From JAWLGZ01 sp041690635 (GTDB lineage Bacteria > Pseudomonadota > Gammaproteobacteria > Thiohalomonadales > Thiohalomonadaceae): a DNA stretch of 64,000 bases. Below are positions 29,023-39,600 of this stretch, piece by piece. The notes beneath the pieces are model-generated. The model saw only the letters and a program-made list of their open reading frames with translations. It had not been told where the DNA came from and did not search any database. The translations under genes were made by a program, and so were the position numbers. The DNA lies in contig JAWLGZ010000002.1 in assembly GCA_041690635.1 (NCBI GenBank), positions 620,001-684,000 of the forward strand, read 5' to 3'. The number at the start of each line of letters is the position of its first letter. Position 1 is the first letter of the stretch.

Positions 29023-31202
29023 CCGGTCGCCTTTCCAATCCGGCCCTGCCGCAATGCAGTGACCACCTGTTCCTTGGGACCGTCTGCGACTACCTTGCCG
29101 CCGTCGAGGATGATGATCCGATCCACCAACTCCAGCAGCGAGGTCCGGTGGGTCACCACCAGCATGGTCTTCCCCGCAGCGGCCTCCTTGAGGCGCGCCT
29201 TGGTGAGCTCCTCCGTCGAATGGTCCATTGATGCGGTCGGTTCGTCGAGCAGCAGAATTGGGGGATCGTTGATGACTGCCCGTGCGATGGCGACGCTCTG
29301 ACGCTGTCCGCCCGAGAGCAGCCCCCCACGCTCACCGACCTGCATGGCCAGTCCACGCGGATGTGAGTCAATGAACTGATTCAAACCGCTGGCCGAGACC
29401 GCCTTTAGAATCGCCTGATCGTCAGCCAGCGGGGCCGCCATGGCGATGTTGTCACGCAGTGACCCAAAAAAGAGGGTGACATCCTGCGGCACATAGCCGA
29501 TATGGCGGCGAAGCTCGGCAGGATCGATCTGCCTCAGGTCGATCCCATCGATCAGGATGCTGCCCCCGGTCGGCTGATAGAGGCTGAGTACGAGACGCTC
29601 TATGGTGGTCTTGCCGGAGCCGATTCGGCCCAGCAATGCCACATGCTCACCAGGCTCGATGCGGAAGGAGACACCGTCAAGTGCCGGCTTCTCCTCACCC
29701 GGATAGTTAAACGTGACCTCCCGGAATTCGATTCCACCCTGAAAATTGGGACGGCTGATGAAGTGGGTATCCTGCGGGCGCTCCACCGGCTTGTTCATCA
29801 CCTGAACCAGGGTGTTGAGGGAGGTGTCGGCCTGGTGATACTGGGCCAGCAGACTGGCGGCCCGGTTGATCGGCGCCATGGCACGGGCGGAGAGCAAATA
29901 ACAGGCGATCAGCGCCCCCTGACTCAACATCCCCTCGATAATCAGATAGACCCCGACCACCACCACCATCACCCCGACGGTGTGCTGCGCCCAGGTGGCC
30001 ACCGAGGTGACCGAGGTGGAGAGCAGACGCTGTTGGGCACTCTTGCCGGCGAGAAAAGCGGTGGCATTCTCCCAACTCTTCTGTATCCGGCTCTCGGCGT
30101 TGAAACACTTGATGGTCTCGATGCCGACCAGGCTCTCAACCAGAGAGGCGTTCCGTTTGGCCGCCGCGCGGTGGTTGGTCCGTGCCAAGTCATGCAACCG
30201 CCGTTGGGCGGTCATCGCATAGAGCAGCACGAAAACGGCGCCAACAATCACCGGTATGGCCACCTGCCAGGCGATGAATGCAATCAGACCGACGAACAAC
30301 AGGACGAAGGGGAGATCAACGAGGGAGACGACAGTCGCCGACCCGACAAAATTACGCACCGATTCGAACGAGTTCAGATTGGAGGCAAAGGAGCCGGCGG
30401 AGGGCGGGCGCGCCTCCATGCGTATCCCAAGGACATGCTCCATCAGGTTGGCGGATATCCGGACGTCGGAGCGACTGGCGGCAAGATCGACGAAGTAGCC
30501 GCGCATGATGCGAAGGAGCAGTTCGGCAATCAATACGACGAAAACCCCGGCGGTCAATACCCAGAGTGTTTCGACAGCATGGTTTGGCACCACCCGGTCA
30601 TAGACGTTGCGGATGAAAAGCGGCATTACCAGCGCGAACAGGTTTATCAACACCGCCGCGAGCAGGATATCCCGATAGAGTCTGCGATTATCTGCAATTG
30701 CGCCCCAAAACCAATGCTGCTGGCGTTCCTTCTCGACATCTGCCGTACGCGCATCGAAGCGGAAACGGGGACGGGCGTAGATTACCCAGCCGGTGTAACG
30801 CGCCTCCAGCTTCGCGATGGAGACCTCCACCACTGATTCTCCCAATACGGGAAATACCACCGAGGCCTGCCCGCTTTCGGTATCGATATCGACCAGAAGA
30901 CAGGCCTCTTTGTCTTCGAGAAGCAGGATTGCGGGGAATAATTCGGAGTTGATCCGGGCGAGCGGAAGCTCGGCGACACTGCTGCTGAGACCGGCGCGTC
31001 GCGCCGCCCGTTCGAACAGCGATGGGGACAACTCACCATTCTGTATCGGCAGCCCTGAAAGCACCGCATCGGCTGTAACCGACGTTCCGTGAGAGCGGGC
31101 AACCAGCAGCAACGCCTGCAATAACGAACCGCCCATGGCGGACTTGCGTGCAGCCCCGGCTATTTCGGGCTCCACGGCGTAATCACGCTCCGTGCCCATC
31201 AT
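29019..31202 (-). CDS. lapB: LapB-type T1SS permease/ATPase
   Basis: A 727-residue ABC exporter. Residues 20-150 are a C39-like domain that lacks the catalytic cysteine, as in HlyB and LapB (recognition, not cleavage, of the substrate). Residues 165-450 form the six-helix membrane domain. The nucleotide-binding domain has Walker A GRIGSGKTT, signature LSGGQRQS, Walker B ILLLDEPTA and the switch histidine in VVTHR. It would export the SD-repeat protein in one step. An AAGGGG site precedes the ATG at 31202. Confidence 0.94.
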   Translation of the reverse strand: MMGTERDYAVEPEIAGAARKSAMGGSLLQALLLVARSHGTSVTADAVLSGLPIQNGELSPSLFERAARRAGLSSSVAELPLARINSELFPAILLLEDKEACLLVDIDTESGQASVVFPVLGESVVEVSIAKLEARYTGWVIYARPRFRFDARTADVEKERQQHWFWGAIADNRRLYRDILLAAVLINLFALVMPLFIRNVYDRVVPNHAVETLWVLTAGVFVVLIAELLLRIMRGYFVDLAASRSDVRISANLMEHVLGIRMEARPPSAGSFASNLNSFESVRNFVGSATVVSLVDLPFVLLFVGLIAFIAWQVAIPVIVGAVFVLLYAMTAQRRLHDLARTNHRAAAKRNASLVESLVGIETIKCFNAESRIQKSWENATAFLAGKSAQQRLLSTSVTSVATWAQHTVGVMVVVVGVYLIIEGMLSQGALIACYLLSARAMAPINRAASLLAQYHQADTSLNTLVQVMNKPVERPQDTHFISRPNFQGGIEFREVTFNYPGEEKPALDGVSFRIEPGEHVALLGRIGSGKTTIERLVLSLYQPTGGSILIDGIDLRQIDPAELRRHIGYVPQDVTLFFGSLRDNIAMAAPLADDQAILKAVSASGLNQFIDSHPRGLAMQVGERGGLLSGGQRQSVAIARAVINDPPILLLDEPTASMDHSTEELTKARLKEAAAGKTMLVVTHRTSLLELVDRIIILDGGKVVADGPKEQVVTALRQGRIGKATG

Positions 31203-31222
31203 CGCTACCCCTTGTCAGGAGG

Positions 31223-31247
31223 CGCCGCCGTCGTGTCGACGGCGGCG
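31223..31247. promoter_or_regulatory. Perfect 11-bp hairpin between tolC-ompA and lapB
   Basis: CGCCGCCGTCG, loop TGT, CGACGGCGGCG. On the minus strand no T-run follows, so it is not a terminator for this operon; it could affect mRNA processing or stability. On the plus strand TTCTTTT follows, but no plus-strand gene ends here. Confidence 0.55.
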
Positions 31248-31270
31248 TTCTTTTGATACAAGGCGGTCAA

Positions 31271-33091
31271 CTACTGCCTTACCTCGATGGCCACTTCGAC
31301 GCGGCGGTTACGCGCGCGCCCCTGCTGGGTGTCGTTGCCGGCCACCGGCATACTCTCCCCCATGCCCCGAGCCTCGATCAGGCTGGCGTCGATGCCCTTG
31401 GCTATGAGGTAATCGCGAACCGATGCGGCCCTGCGTTCGGAGAGTGACTGGTTATATGCCTCAGAACCGATGCTGTCGGTGTGGCCCACAATCTCCACCC
31501 GCACGACACCTTCGGTATCCCGAATCCGTTGAACCAGATTGTCGAGCACCTGGCTGACATCAGCCCGCAACTCCGCGCGGTCGAACGCAAACAGGGTCAC
31601 AGCATCAAGGGTAACCACCTCGGCGACCTTGACGGGTGCGGGCTGAGGTGCCGGTACCGGTGCCTGTGCCACCACTTCCATCTCCGGGGCCTCCAACGGG
31701 CAGATCCATTGCGGATCGATATCGACCGGCTCGGCATCCAGATCGGCGAGTGTGGGTACCCCCTCCTTGGCAATGCCGAGCGCAACCATCAGGTTGCCCA
31801 TGGACTCCTGTGTGCGCGCGTACGCGATCGACCAATCATGCTGGGCATTGGCTAAGGCCCGGCTGGACTCGAAATACTCGTTTTCGATATCCAGCAGATC
31901 CAGAAGCCCCCTCTCGCCGATGTCGAACTGCTGACGATAGGCGGTACGCACCCGGTCGGTCGCATTACGGTGTGCCTCCAGATAACGGAGCTGTTCACCG
32001 ATCCGCTGCACGTCATTCCAGGCGATGGCCAGGTCCTGGCGGATATTGCGGCAGACGATGTCACGGCGGTCATGCGCCTCGTTGACCAGCTCGGCACGTT
32101 GCCGGACCGACGCACCGGTGCGGCCGCCCTCATACAGGTTCCAGTTCAGCGCCAACTCGATGACGGCGACCTCATCGCGCCCTTGGGTAAACTCCATGTC
32201 GCGATTCCAGGTGTTGCGTGCCCGGAGATCGATTGTCGGGTGGTAACCCGAACGCTCCCGCCTGACCTCGGACCGGGCAGCATTCACGTTCTCGATAGCG
32301 GCGTGGAAAGCCGGGTTGTGCTGGTAGGCGGCGTAGAGCGCATCGCGCACATTTGAAGGGATTCCCTCATCCAGCATTGGCGTCGGCAACAGACCCTCCG
32401 CAGGCTTTTCACCGACAACCCGGATATACCGCGCCGAGACGTCGTGAAGATTGGAAAGTTCGGTAATCAGATTGGACTCGGCGAGTGCCAGGCGACCACC
32501 AATCTGTTCAAGATCCACTGCGCGTCCCACACCGGCCCGAACCCGGCTCTCGATGTGGTTGAACACCTCTCGGTGCTGCTGAAAGTTGTCGCGGGCCAGG
32601 CGCACCAGTTCGCGCTGACGCCGCACATCCTCGAATGCGCGGACCGCCTCCAGGGAGATACTCTCCGCCGCATCCAGCAACTCGTAGTAACGCACCAGCT
32701 TGGCGCGCTCGAACTGACGCACCAGACTGCGGGTAAAGGACCCGTCGTAGAGCATCTGCGTCAGCTGAAGGGTGGCGGTGCTGAAGTTGTTGTCGTCCCG
32801 GGTATCGGGGTGACGGTCGAACTCCCGTCCTACACGTGCCTGGAGGTCCACTCTCGGGTAGTAGCCGCTCTTGTAGACCCGCTGTTCCTCGATAGCGGCC
32901 AGGAAGGTATGCCAGCGTGACTGCACCTCGGGATTGTTGGCGATAGCGCGCTGAGCGGCCGCCTGTGCCGTCGCCGCTGCAGGCTGCGGGGCCAGCGCTT
33001 CCGCCACCACCGCTGTCGTCGGTGCAACGAGCAATACCAAAAGGCCGCAGACTCCGCGACAACCGATTTTTGCCTTTCTTGTCTTGTACAT
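31271..33091 (-). CDS. TolC-family outer-membrane channel fused to an OmpA domain
   Basis: A 606-residue protein. After a signal peptide (ending near VVAEA), residues 25-440 form a TolC/AggA-type channel protomer with two related halves (NNPEVQSRWHTFLAAIEE and HNPAFHAAIENVNAARSE, then GLLDLLDIENEYFESSRAL). The last 120 residues are an OmpA-like peptidoglycan-binding domain: LFAFDRAELRADV, IVGHTDSIGSEAYNQSLSERRA and GRARNRRVEVAI. It would be the LapE-type exit channel and hold itself to the cell wall. I chose ATG 33091 (MYKTRKAK), with CAGGAG ten bases upstream; an ATG at 33133 would add 14 residues. Confidence 0.92.
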   Translation of the reverse strand: MYKTRKAKIGCRGVCGLLVLLVAPTTAVVAEALAPQPAAATAQAAAQRAIANNPEVQSRWHTFLAAIEEQRVYKSGYYPRVDLQARVGREFDRHPDTRDDNNFSTATLQLTQMLYDGSFTRSLVRQFERAKLVRYYELLDAAESISLEAVRAFEDVRRQRELVRLARDNFQQHREVFNHIESRVRAGVGRAVDLEQIGGRLALAESNLITELSNLHDVSARYIRVVGEKPAEGLLPTPMLDEGIPSNVRDALYAAYQHNPAFHAAIENVNAARSEVRRERSGYHPTIDLRARNTWNRDMEFTQGRDEVAVIELALNWNLYEGGRTGASVRQRAELVNEAHDRRDIVCRNIRQDLAIAWNDVQRIGEQLRYLEAHRNATDRVRTAYRQQFDIGERGLLDLLDIENEYFESSRALANAQHDWSIAYARTQESMGNLMVALGIAKEGVPTLADLDAEPVDIDPQWICPLEAPEMEVVAQAPVPAPQPAPVKVAEVVTLDAVTLFAFDRAELRADVSQVLDNLVQRIRDTEGVVRVEIVGHTDSIGSEAYNQSLSERRAASVRDYLIAKGIDASLIEARGMGESMPVAGNDTQQGRARNRRVEVAIEVRQ

Positions 33092-33133
33092 TTTTTTTAT
33101 GCTCCTGATGGCGTTACGCAGGTGTGTTCCCAT

Positions 33134-33518
33134 TATCCGTCTGCATCATCGACACGCGCACCTCTCCCCCAGGTCGGCGGCAGACAGGTATCGGATGGGC
33201 GCGGCGCACCGCGGAGCGAGGACGGCCCTGCGGGTCAAACGTGGGGAGGAAATGGTGGAGAGGGACAGCAAATCCATAGTCAGACCCCGCCTCGCCTGAA
33301 CAGGTGAGGCGCCACTCCGTGGCTACCGATGATGACTGCACGGCCATCTTGTCCCGATCTTCTTGTACTTGTCCGTGAAAAGGTACTCGCCTCCGCTGCC
33401 ATCCAACAGACAACGGCCAGTCAACTGCGGAGTTTACGAATCCTGGACCCCAGGTTCAATCCTTTGTTATGGAACGTTAGTCGATGGTGAGTCTTGTGTT
33501 CAGTGCCAACCCATCCGC
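33134..33518. other. 385-base intergenic region upstream of the T1SS operon
   Basis: No gene seen. It must contain the T1SS promoter if the operon starts here. A TTGACT at 33419-33424 (minus strand) could be a -35, but no good -10 follows. A strong hairpin lies at 33289-33310 (listed separately). Confidence 0.5.
33289..33310. promoter_or_regulatory. Inverted repeat in the T1SS leader
   Basis: GCCTCGCCTG, AA, CAGGTGAGGC: ten base pairs with one G-T mismatch and a two-base loop. No T-run follows on either strand, so it is more likely an operator or leader structure than a terminator. Confidence 0.45.
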
Positions 33519-35531
33519 TTAAGCTCCCAGCAGTTCAAGGAGTTGCGGTTCAGTGAGAACCGGCACCCCCAGCTGTTCGGCCTTTTCCAGCTTGGAACCG
33601 GCACTCTCTCCGGCCACCACGTAATCGGTCTTTTTCGACACGCTGCCGCTCACCTTGGCGCCGAGCGCCTGTAGCCGCTCTTTCGCCTCGTCACGGGTCA
33701 GGGTCTCCAGGGTGCCGGTGAGGACGAAGGTCTTCCCCTCCAGCGGCTGTTCGCCCTGTGGCGCCAGCTCGATTGGTTCCCAGCGAACCCCGCGGGCGAT
33801 CAGTTTCTCGATCACCTCGCGGTTGTGCCGCTGCCGAAAAAAGCCGTGGATGTGCCCGGCGACGATGGGACCGATATCAGGCACCGCCCGCAACTCCTCC
33901 TCACCCGCCTCCTCGATCAGCTGCAGGTCGCCGAACCGGTTGGCCAGGGTCTGGGCGGTCGCCTCCCCCACCTCGCGAATACCCAGAGCGAAGAGAAAGC
34001 GGGGCAGCGTGGTCTGCTTGCTCCGCTCTATAGCATCAATCAGGTTCCCGGCAGACTTCTCCGCCATCCGCTCCAAGCCCGCCACGGTTTGGCAATCGAG
34101 GGAATAGAGGTCGGCCGGGTCGTGAATCAGCTCCCGATCGACCAACTGCTCCACCAGTTTGTCGCCAAGCCCCTCGATGTCCATCGCCCGGCGGGAGGCG
34201 AAGTGCTTGATGTGCTCCTTGCGTTGGGCGGGGCACACCAGCCCGCCGGAGCAGCGCGGCACCGCTTCCCCCTCCGGGCGCACCACCTCGGAGCCGCAGA
34301 CCGGGCAGTGGGTCGGCGGTTCGGGGCGCGCCGCACCGGCCGGGCGCCGGCTCTCCACCACCGACACCACCTCCGGGATCACATCGCCGGCGCGACGGAC
34401 GATGACCGTGTCACCTATGCGTACATCCTTGCGGGCGATCTCGTCCGGATTGTGGAGGGTGGCGTTGCTGACGGTTACGCCGCCTACCGAGACCGGCTCC
34501 AGCCGCGCCACCGGGGTGAGCGCACCGGTGCGGCCCACCTGCCACTCCACCTCGCGCAGGATGGTCATCTCCTCCTGTGCCGGGTACTTGTGGGCGACCG
34601 CCCAGCGGGGTGAGCGGGAGATGAACCCGAGTTCACGCTGCTGGTCGAGGCGGTCCACCTTGTAGACCACCCCGTCGATTTCATAAGGCAGACTGTCACG
34701 CTCCGCACCGATGCGCCGGTAGAAGGCGAGGCACCCCTCCACCCCGGTCACCACCGCCTGCTCGGGGGCGATCTTGAAACCCCATTCCGCAAAGCAGCGA
34801 ATGATGGCGCTGTGCCGGTCGGGGAGTGAGCCCCCCTCGACGATACCGAAGCCGTAGGCGAAAAAGGTGAGCGGGCGGGTGGCAGTAATCTTTGGATCGA
34901 GCTGGCGCAGGGAGCCTGCGGCCGCGTTACGCGGGTTGGCGAACAGCCGTTCACCCCGTTCGCCCTGGCGAATGTTCAACTGTTCAAACCCGCTTTTCGT
35001 CATGCACACCTCACCACGCACCTCCAGCCGCGCCGGCCAACCGCTGCCGCGCAGGGCGAGCGGAATGGCGCCGATGGTGCGCACGTTCTGGGTCACGTTC
35101 TCGCCAGTGGCCCCGTCACCGCGGGTGGCGCCGCGCACCAGTGTGCCGTTCTCGTAGAGCAGGCTGACGGCGAGGCCGTCCAGCTTCGGTTCAGCACTGT
35201 AGGTGACGCTCTCCACCCCCAGCCGCTCGCGGACGCGGCGGTCGAAATCGGCCACCTCCCCCTCCTCGAAGGCGTTCGCCAGCGACAGCATCGGTAGCGC
35301 GTGACGTACCTCGCCAAACGCCTTGAGCGGCTCGGCCCCCACCCGCTGGGTTGGGGAGTCCGAGGTGATCAGTTCCGGGTGTTGTGCCTCCAGCGCCTGG
35401 AGTTCACGAAACAAGCGGTCGAACTCGGCATCCGGGATCTCCGGGGCATCGAGGACGTAGTAACGGTAGTTGTGATAGGCGATCTGCTCGCGCAGGGCGG
35501 CGATACGGTCGCGGATGGCGGGATCGGTCAT
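33519..35531 (-). CDS. ligA: NAD+-dependent DNA ligase
   Basis: A 670-residue ligase of normal length. Domains in order: Ia and adenylation domain with KLDG (AEPKLDGLAVSLLYENG), OB fold, a four-cysteine zinc finger (CPVCGSEVV ... CSGGLVCPAQ), helix-hairpin-helix repeats, and a C-terminal BRCT domain (LEGKTFVLTGTLETLTRDEAKE). It seals nicks in replication and repair using NAD+. It follows zipA across a repeat-filled spacer, in the usual gammaproteobacterial order smc-zipA-ligA. Confidence 0.97.
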   Translation of the reverse strand: MTDPAIRDRIAALREQIAYHNYRYYVLDAPEIPDAEFDRLFRELQALEAQHPELITSDSPTQRVGAEPLKAFGEVRHALPMLSLANAFEEGEVADFDRRVRERLGVESVTYSAEPKLDGLAVSLLYENGTLVRGATRGDGATGENVTQNVRTIGAIPLALRGSGWPARLEVRGEVCMTKSGFEQLNIRQGERGERLFANPRNAAAGSLRQLDPKITATRPLTFFAYGFGIVEGGSLPDRHSAIIRCFAEWGFKIAPEQAVVTGVEGCLAFYRRIGAERDSLPYEIDGVVYKVDRLDQQRELGFISRSPRWAVAHKYPAQEEMTILREVEWQVGRTGALTPVARLEPVSVGGVTVSNATLHNPDEIARKDVRIGDTVIVRRAGDVIPEVVSVVESRRPAGAARPEPPTHCPVCGSEVVRPEGEAVPRCSGGLVCPAQRKEHIKHFASRRAMDIEGLGDKLVEQLVDRELIHDPADLYSLDCQTVAGLERMAEKSAGNLIDAIERSKQTTLPRFLFALGIREVGEATAQTLANRFGDLQLIEEAGEEELRAVPDIGPIVAGHIHGFFRQRHNREVIEKLIARGVRWEPIELAPQGEQPLEGKTFVLTGTLETLTRDEAKERLQALGAKVSGSVSKKTDYVVAGESAGSKLEKAEQLGVPVLTEPQLLELLGA

Positions 35532-35582
35532 GGCCCGGGATTTTCAGTGGAGTCGTTGTTATTGAACCTAGGCCGTAACTCC

Positions 35583-35790
35583 GTAGGAACCCGGCCCTCC
35601 GGGCGAACAGCGGCGAAGTCGACTTCGGCCTTTCGCTCACGGAAATCTCCGTTGTCGCCATCCTTGGCAAGACGCTAAGGCTCGCGGAACGCCCGGCCCC
35701 GGCCTTCCTGGCCAGTCGTTCACTGCGCCGGAAAGCTCCACTGGAGCTTCGGTCGCGATTCGCTGTTCGCCCGCGGGGGCGGGCTCCTAC
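35583..35790. repeat. REP-like composite palindrome between zipA and ligA
   Basis: It opens GTAGGAACCCGGCCCTCCGG and closes CCCGCGGGGGCGGGCTCCTAC, with further hairpins between. The right end supplies the TAG stop codon of zipA. Related elements are at 47473-47551 and 57033-57127. Confidence 0.7.
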
Positions 35791-36653
35791 ACGGCAACGC
35801 GCTTTACGGCCGGGGCGGCGAACGGTGCCGCCCGCTCGCGCATCTCGGCATCCGCCTCCCGGTCGAGCGGACGGCGGGCCTGGTCGCACACCTGCCCCTC
35901 CAGGCGCCTCGCCAGCCGCCGTGCCGTCGCAAGGAACTGGTCGATGGCATCAACACCGGACATCGGCCCCGGCAGACGCATGAACAGGACCAGTCCGGGG
36001 GTGGCCAGTTCCGGCGGAATCTCCGCCTCGAACATCCCGGGCTCCAGCACGTTCGCCACGCCGAGCACGGGTTTGCCGCTGGCCGGATCGTGCCAGTGGA
36101 AGAGGTTCATCTCCCCATGGAGGAGCCCGAGATCGTCGAACACCTCGGAAAGCGCGGCACCGCTAAACTCGGCACCCTCCTCCGCCATGACCGTGAGTGC
36201 AAACACCTCATCCTCCAGGGCGGCGGTTGTTTCCGCCACCTCCGGCTCAAGGAGGGCTTCGTCCGGACCCGTTTCGGCACTGGACTCGCCTGCGACCAAG
36301 ACCGGTTCCGGTTCGGGATCGGTTACTACCTCGGGCTCCGGTTCGGGCTGGTCGCGGAACGCCTCGCGAACCGGTGCCACCTCCTCCAGCACCTCCTCGG
36401 AGACCGGTGCCACCGCCTCCCTGCCGCGAATGCCGGAGAGGTTTGAAAGGTGATCGGCGTCGGGGGCGGGCGAGCGATCAGCACGGATGGGCACGATCTC
36501 CCAATCATCATTGGGGTCGGTAGGCCCTTTTACCGCCTCTTCGAACAGGCGTTCGGTCTCCAGCCGCACCCGCCGCTGGCGGCCCCACAGATAGATTCCC
36601 GCGACGATGATCACGCCGACGATAATCAGTACAACTCGCAGTGCCTCTTCCAT
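35787..36653 (-). CDS. zipA: Cell division protein ZipA
   Basis: A 288-residue protein with one N-terminal TM helix (LRVVLIIVGVIIVAGIYLWG), a long acidic and proline-rich linker (60-150), and a C-terminal ZipA FtsZ-binding domain (FALTVMAEEGAEFSGAALSEVFDDLGLLHGEMNLFHW onward). It tethers FtsZ to the membrane at the septum. Its ATG overlaps the smc stop by one base. The stop codon lies in a REP-like element. The final residues (APFAAPAVKRVAV) are unlike other ZipA tails. Confidence 0.93.
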   Translation of the reverse strand: MEEALRVVLIIVGVIIVAGIYLWGRQRRVRLETERLFEEAVKGPTDPNDDWEIVPIRADRSPAPDADHLSNLSGIRGREAVAPVSEEVLEEVAPVREAFRDQPEPEPEVVTDPEPEPVLVAGESSAETGPDEALLEPEVAETTAALEDEVFALTVMAEEGAEFSGAALSEVFDDLGLLHGEMNLFHWHDPASGKPVLGVANVLEPGMFEAEIPPELATPGLVLFMRLPGPMSGVDAIDQFLATARRLARRLEGQVCDQARRPLDREADAEMRERAAPFAAPAVKRVAV

Positions 36654-39600
36654 CAGACTGCCGCCATCTCCACCGCCTCGGCCACATCCACCGCCACCAT
36701 GCGCGAAACGCCCGGCTCCTGCATGGTGACACCGATAAGCTGCTGTGACAGCTCCATCGTCACCTTGTTATGGGTGATGAATATGAACTGTACCCGCTCC
36801 GACATCTGCCGCACCAGTTCACAGAAACGGCCGACGTTGGCCTCATCCAGCGGAGCATCCACCTCGTCCAGCATGCAAAACGGCGACGGGTTCAGGTCGA
36901 AGATCGCGAACACCAGCGCCACCGCGGTCAGCGCCTTCTCACCGCCCGACAGCAGATGGATGGTACTGTTGCGCTTGCCGGGCGGGCGGGCCATGACGGT
37001 GACGCCGGTATCCAGCAGATCCTCGCCGGTCAGTTCCAGGTAGGCGTGGCCGCCGCCGAACAGGCGCGGGAACTTCTCCTGAAGCCCTTTGTTGACCTTG
37101 TCGAAGGTCTCCTTGAAACGGGTGCGGGTCTCCCGGTCGATCTTGCGGATGGCGTTCTCCAGGGTCTCCAGCGCCTCCGTGAGATCCGCATGCTGCGCGT
37201 CCAGGTAACCCTTGCGTTCCGACTGCTGCTCGTATTCGTCGATGGCTGCAAGGTTGATGGGACCGAGCCGCTGGATGCGTTGTGACACTGCTTCGAGCTG
37301 CTCCTCCCAGACGTTCACCGCCGCCCCCTCGGGCAGCCCCTCGATCACCGCCTGGAGTTCGAAGCCGCCCTCGACCACCTGCTCCTGCAGGGTCTGGCGG
37401 CGGACCTTGATCTCCTGCCAGGCCATGCGTGCGCGCTCCAGGCCGGAGCGGATCTCCTGCACGCGCCGCTCCGCCTGGAGCCGATCCTGTTCCAGCCGGC
37501 GCAGCGTGTGATCAATCTCGCCCAGACGCCGCCGCGCCTCACCGAGCCGCTCCTCCACCTGCGAACGTGCGGCCAGTTTCTCCTCCAGTTCAGCGCCCAT
37601 CTCCTGTAGCGGCGCCTCCCCATCGGCCAGGGCGCCGGCGATCTCTTCGCGCCGTTCGGCCATGTGTTCGAGCTGTCCCGACATACGCTCCAGCGCCTGT
37701 TCGGTGCTGGCGAGCTCGGTACGGGTGGTCTGCAGCCGGAGGTTGATCTGCTGTACTGCCTCACGGTCGCTGTGCGCCTGCTCCCGTGCCGTCTCCAGCC
37801 GCGCGCGCAGCTCTTCGCGCTGGCGGGTCAGATCCTCACGCCGGAGGGCAAACTCCTCCATCTGCTCCAGGGCGGTGTGCAGCCGTTCGCGGGCGGCGGC
37901 CATCTCCAGCTCCGCCTCCTCGATGTGCCGGCCGACCTCCTCGCCCTCGGCCACCAGCCGATCGCGGCGCTGTTTGATCTGCTCCAGCCGCGCCTGCCGG
38001 CCGCTCAACTGCGCCTTGCGCTCGCCGTGCAGCCGGTGCGCCTCGTTGAACTGCCGCTGCGCCGCCTCGCGCTCCTCCTCCAGCCGCTTGAGCGTCTCTC
38101 GCCCCTCGCTGAACCGGGTTTCAAAGGTATTGACGCTGGACTCCAACTCCTCCAGCTCGGCGGTCAGCTCACGCAGTTCCTGTTCCCGGTGCAACACGCC
38201 GGCGTGCTCGTCCGCATCGCGCGAGACCCGCAGCCAGGCGGCCCCCATCCAGATCCCCTCGGGGGTGACCACCGACTCATGGGCGGCCAAACGGGGGCGC
38301 AGCGCCAGTGCCTCGGCAAGGGAGTTCGCCGCATGGACCCCGGCCAGCATGCCATCCAGCGTCCAGGGCGCCTTGACCTTTCCGGCAAGCGTCTGGCCGC
38401 CACCGGCCTCGGAAAGGGTGGCGGATTTGGTATCGAACAGGGCCAGCGTACCGTGCTCCAGGGATTCCAGGGCAGCAGCCACCGGGTCAAGGCCATCGAC
38501 GCAGACCGCCTCCAGGTTGAAGCCGAGCACGGTCTCCACCGCCCGCTCCCAACCGGCTTCCACCTCCAGACCCTGGGCCAGGCGATCCGCACTCTCCAGC
38601 CCCTGCCCCGCCAGCCATTCGGAGACCGCGCCCTGGCGTTTGCCGAGCGCCGCCTGCTGCAACGCCTCCAGGGAGGCGTGCCGACCGCGCTGGTGCTGGA
38701 GCCGGGTGCGCAGGCGATCCAGTTCGGCGGAGTCGCCGCTGTTGGCCTCGCGCTGTATCTCGATGTTTTCACGGCAGGTGGCCAGCTGCTCCTGAAGGGC
38801 GCCCGACTTCAGCTCCGCTTCGGCCAGCTCCTCCTGCAGACCGGCGATTTCCGCCTCCAGCGATTCGGTGTGGAGTGCCCGCGTCTCCTCCTCCAGCCGG
38901 GTAAGCCGCTGGCGGTGGCGACCCGCCTGCTGCTCAAGGTGCTCGATGCGGGCGCGCTCCACCTGGGCGGTTTGTGAGGGCTCGGCGGCGGTACGGTTGA
39001 ACTCCTCCCAGCTCGCCTGCCAGGCGTGCATCGCCTCGTCCGCCTCGGCGAGGGCGGCGCTTGAGAGCTGCTCCGCCTCGTGGGCGGTGTGCCAGGCCGG
39101 ATCGTTCTCGGTGATGATGGCGTTGAGGGATTCGATCTTCTGCCGGTCCGCCTCGAGGTGGGCCTGGGCCTCGTTCCAGGCCCGCTCCAGCTGCCCGCGG
39201 TCCTGCTCCAGCTGCTGGCGCCGCTCGCGGGCGTGCTGGATGGACTGCTCCAGGCGCGCGATGTCCGCGCCCACCCCGTAGTACTCGCTCTGGATCGCCT
39301 GGAAGGCGTCATTCGCCTCCACGTGCTGCTCGCGCTGACGCTCGATCTCCGCCTCGGCACCGCGCTGCCTGGCGATCTCCGCCTCCAGCGCGTTCTCCCG
39401 CTCGCCGATGGCCGCCTCCTGCTGCTTCGCCTCGCCGTCGAGGGCGAGCCAGCGCAGCGCCTGGAGCTGGGACTTGAACTGCCGCTCCTCGCTCTTCAGC
39501 TCCTTGAACCGTTCGGCGGTGCGCGCCTGGCGCTGCAAATGGTTGAGCTGCTTGTCCAGCTCCTCCCGCAGGTCGTTGAGGCGATCCAGGTTCTCCCGCG

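Noticed and set aside
33445..33475. tRNA-like GGTTCAATCC
   Set aside because: The T-arm sequence is one base short and no acceptor stem or anticodon arm can be formed around it.
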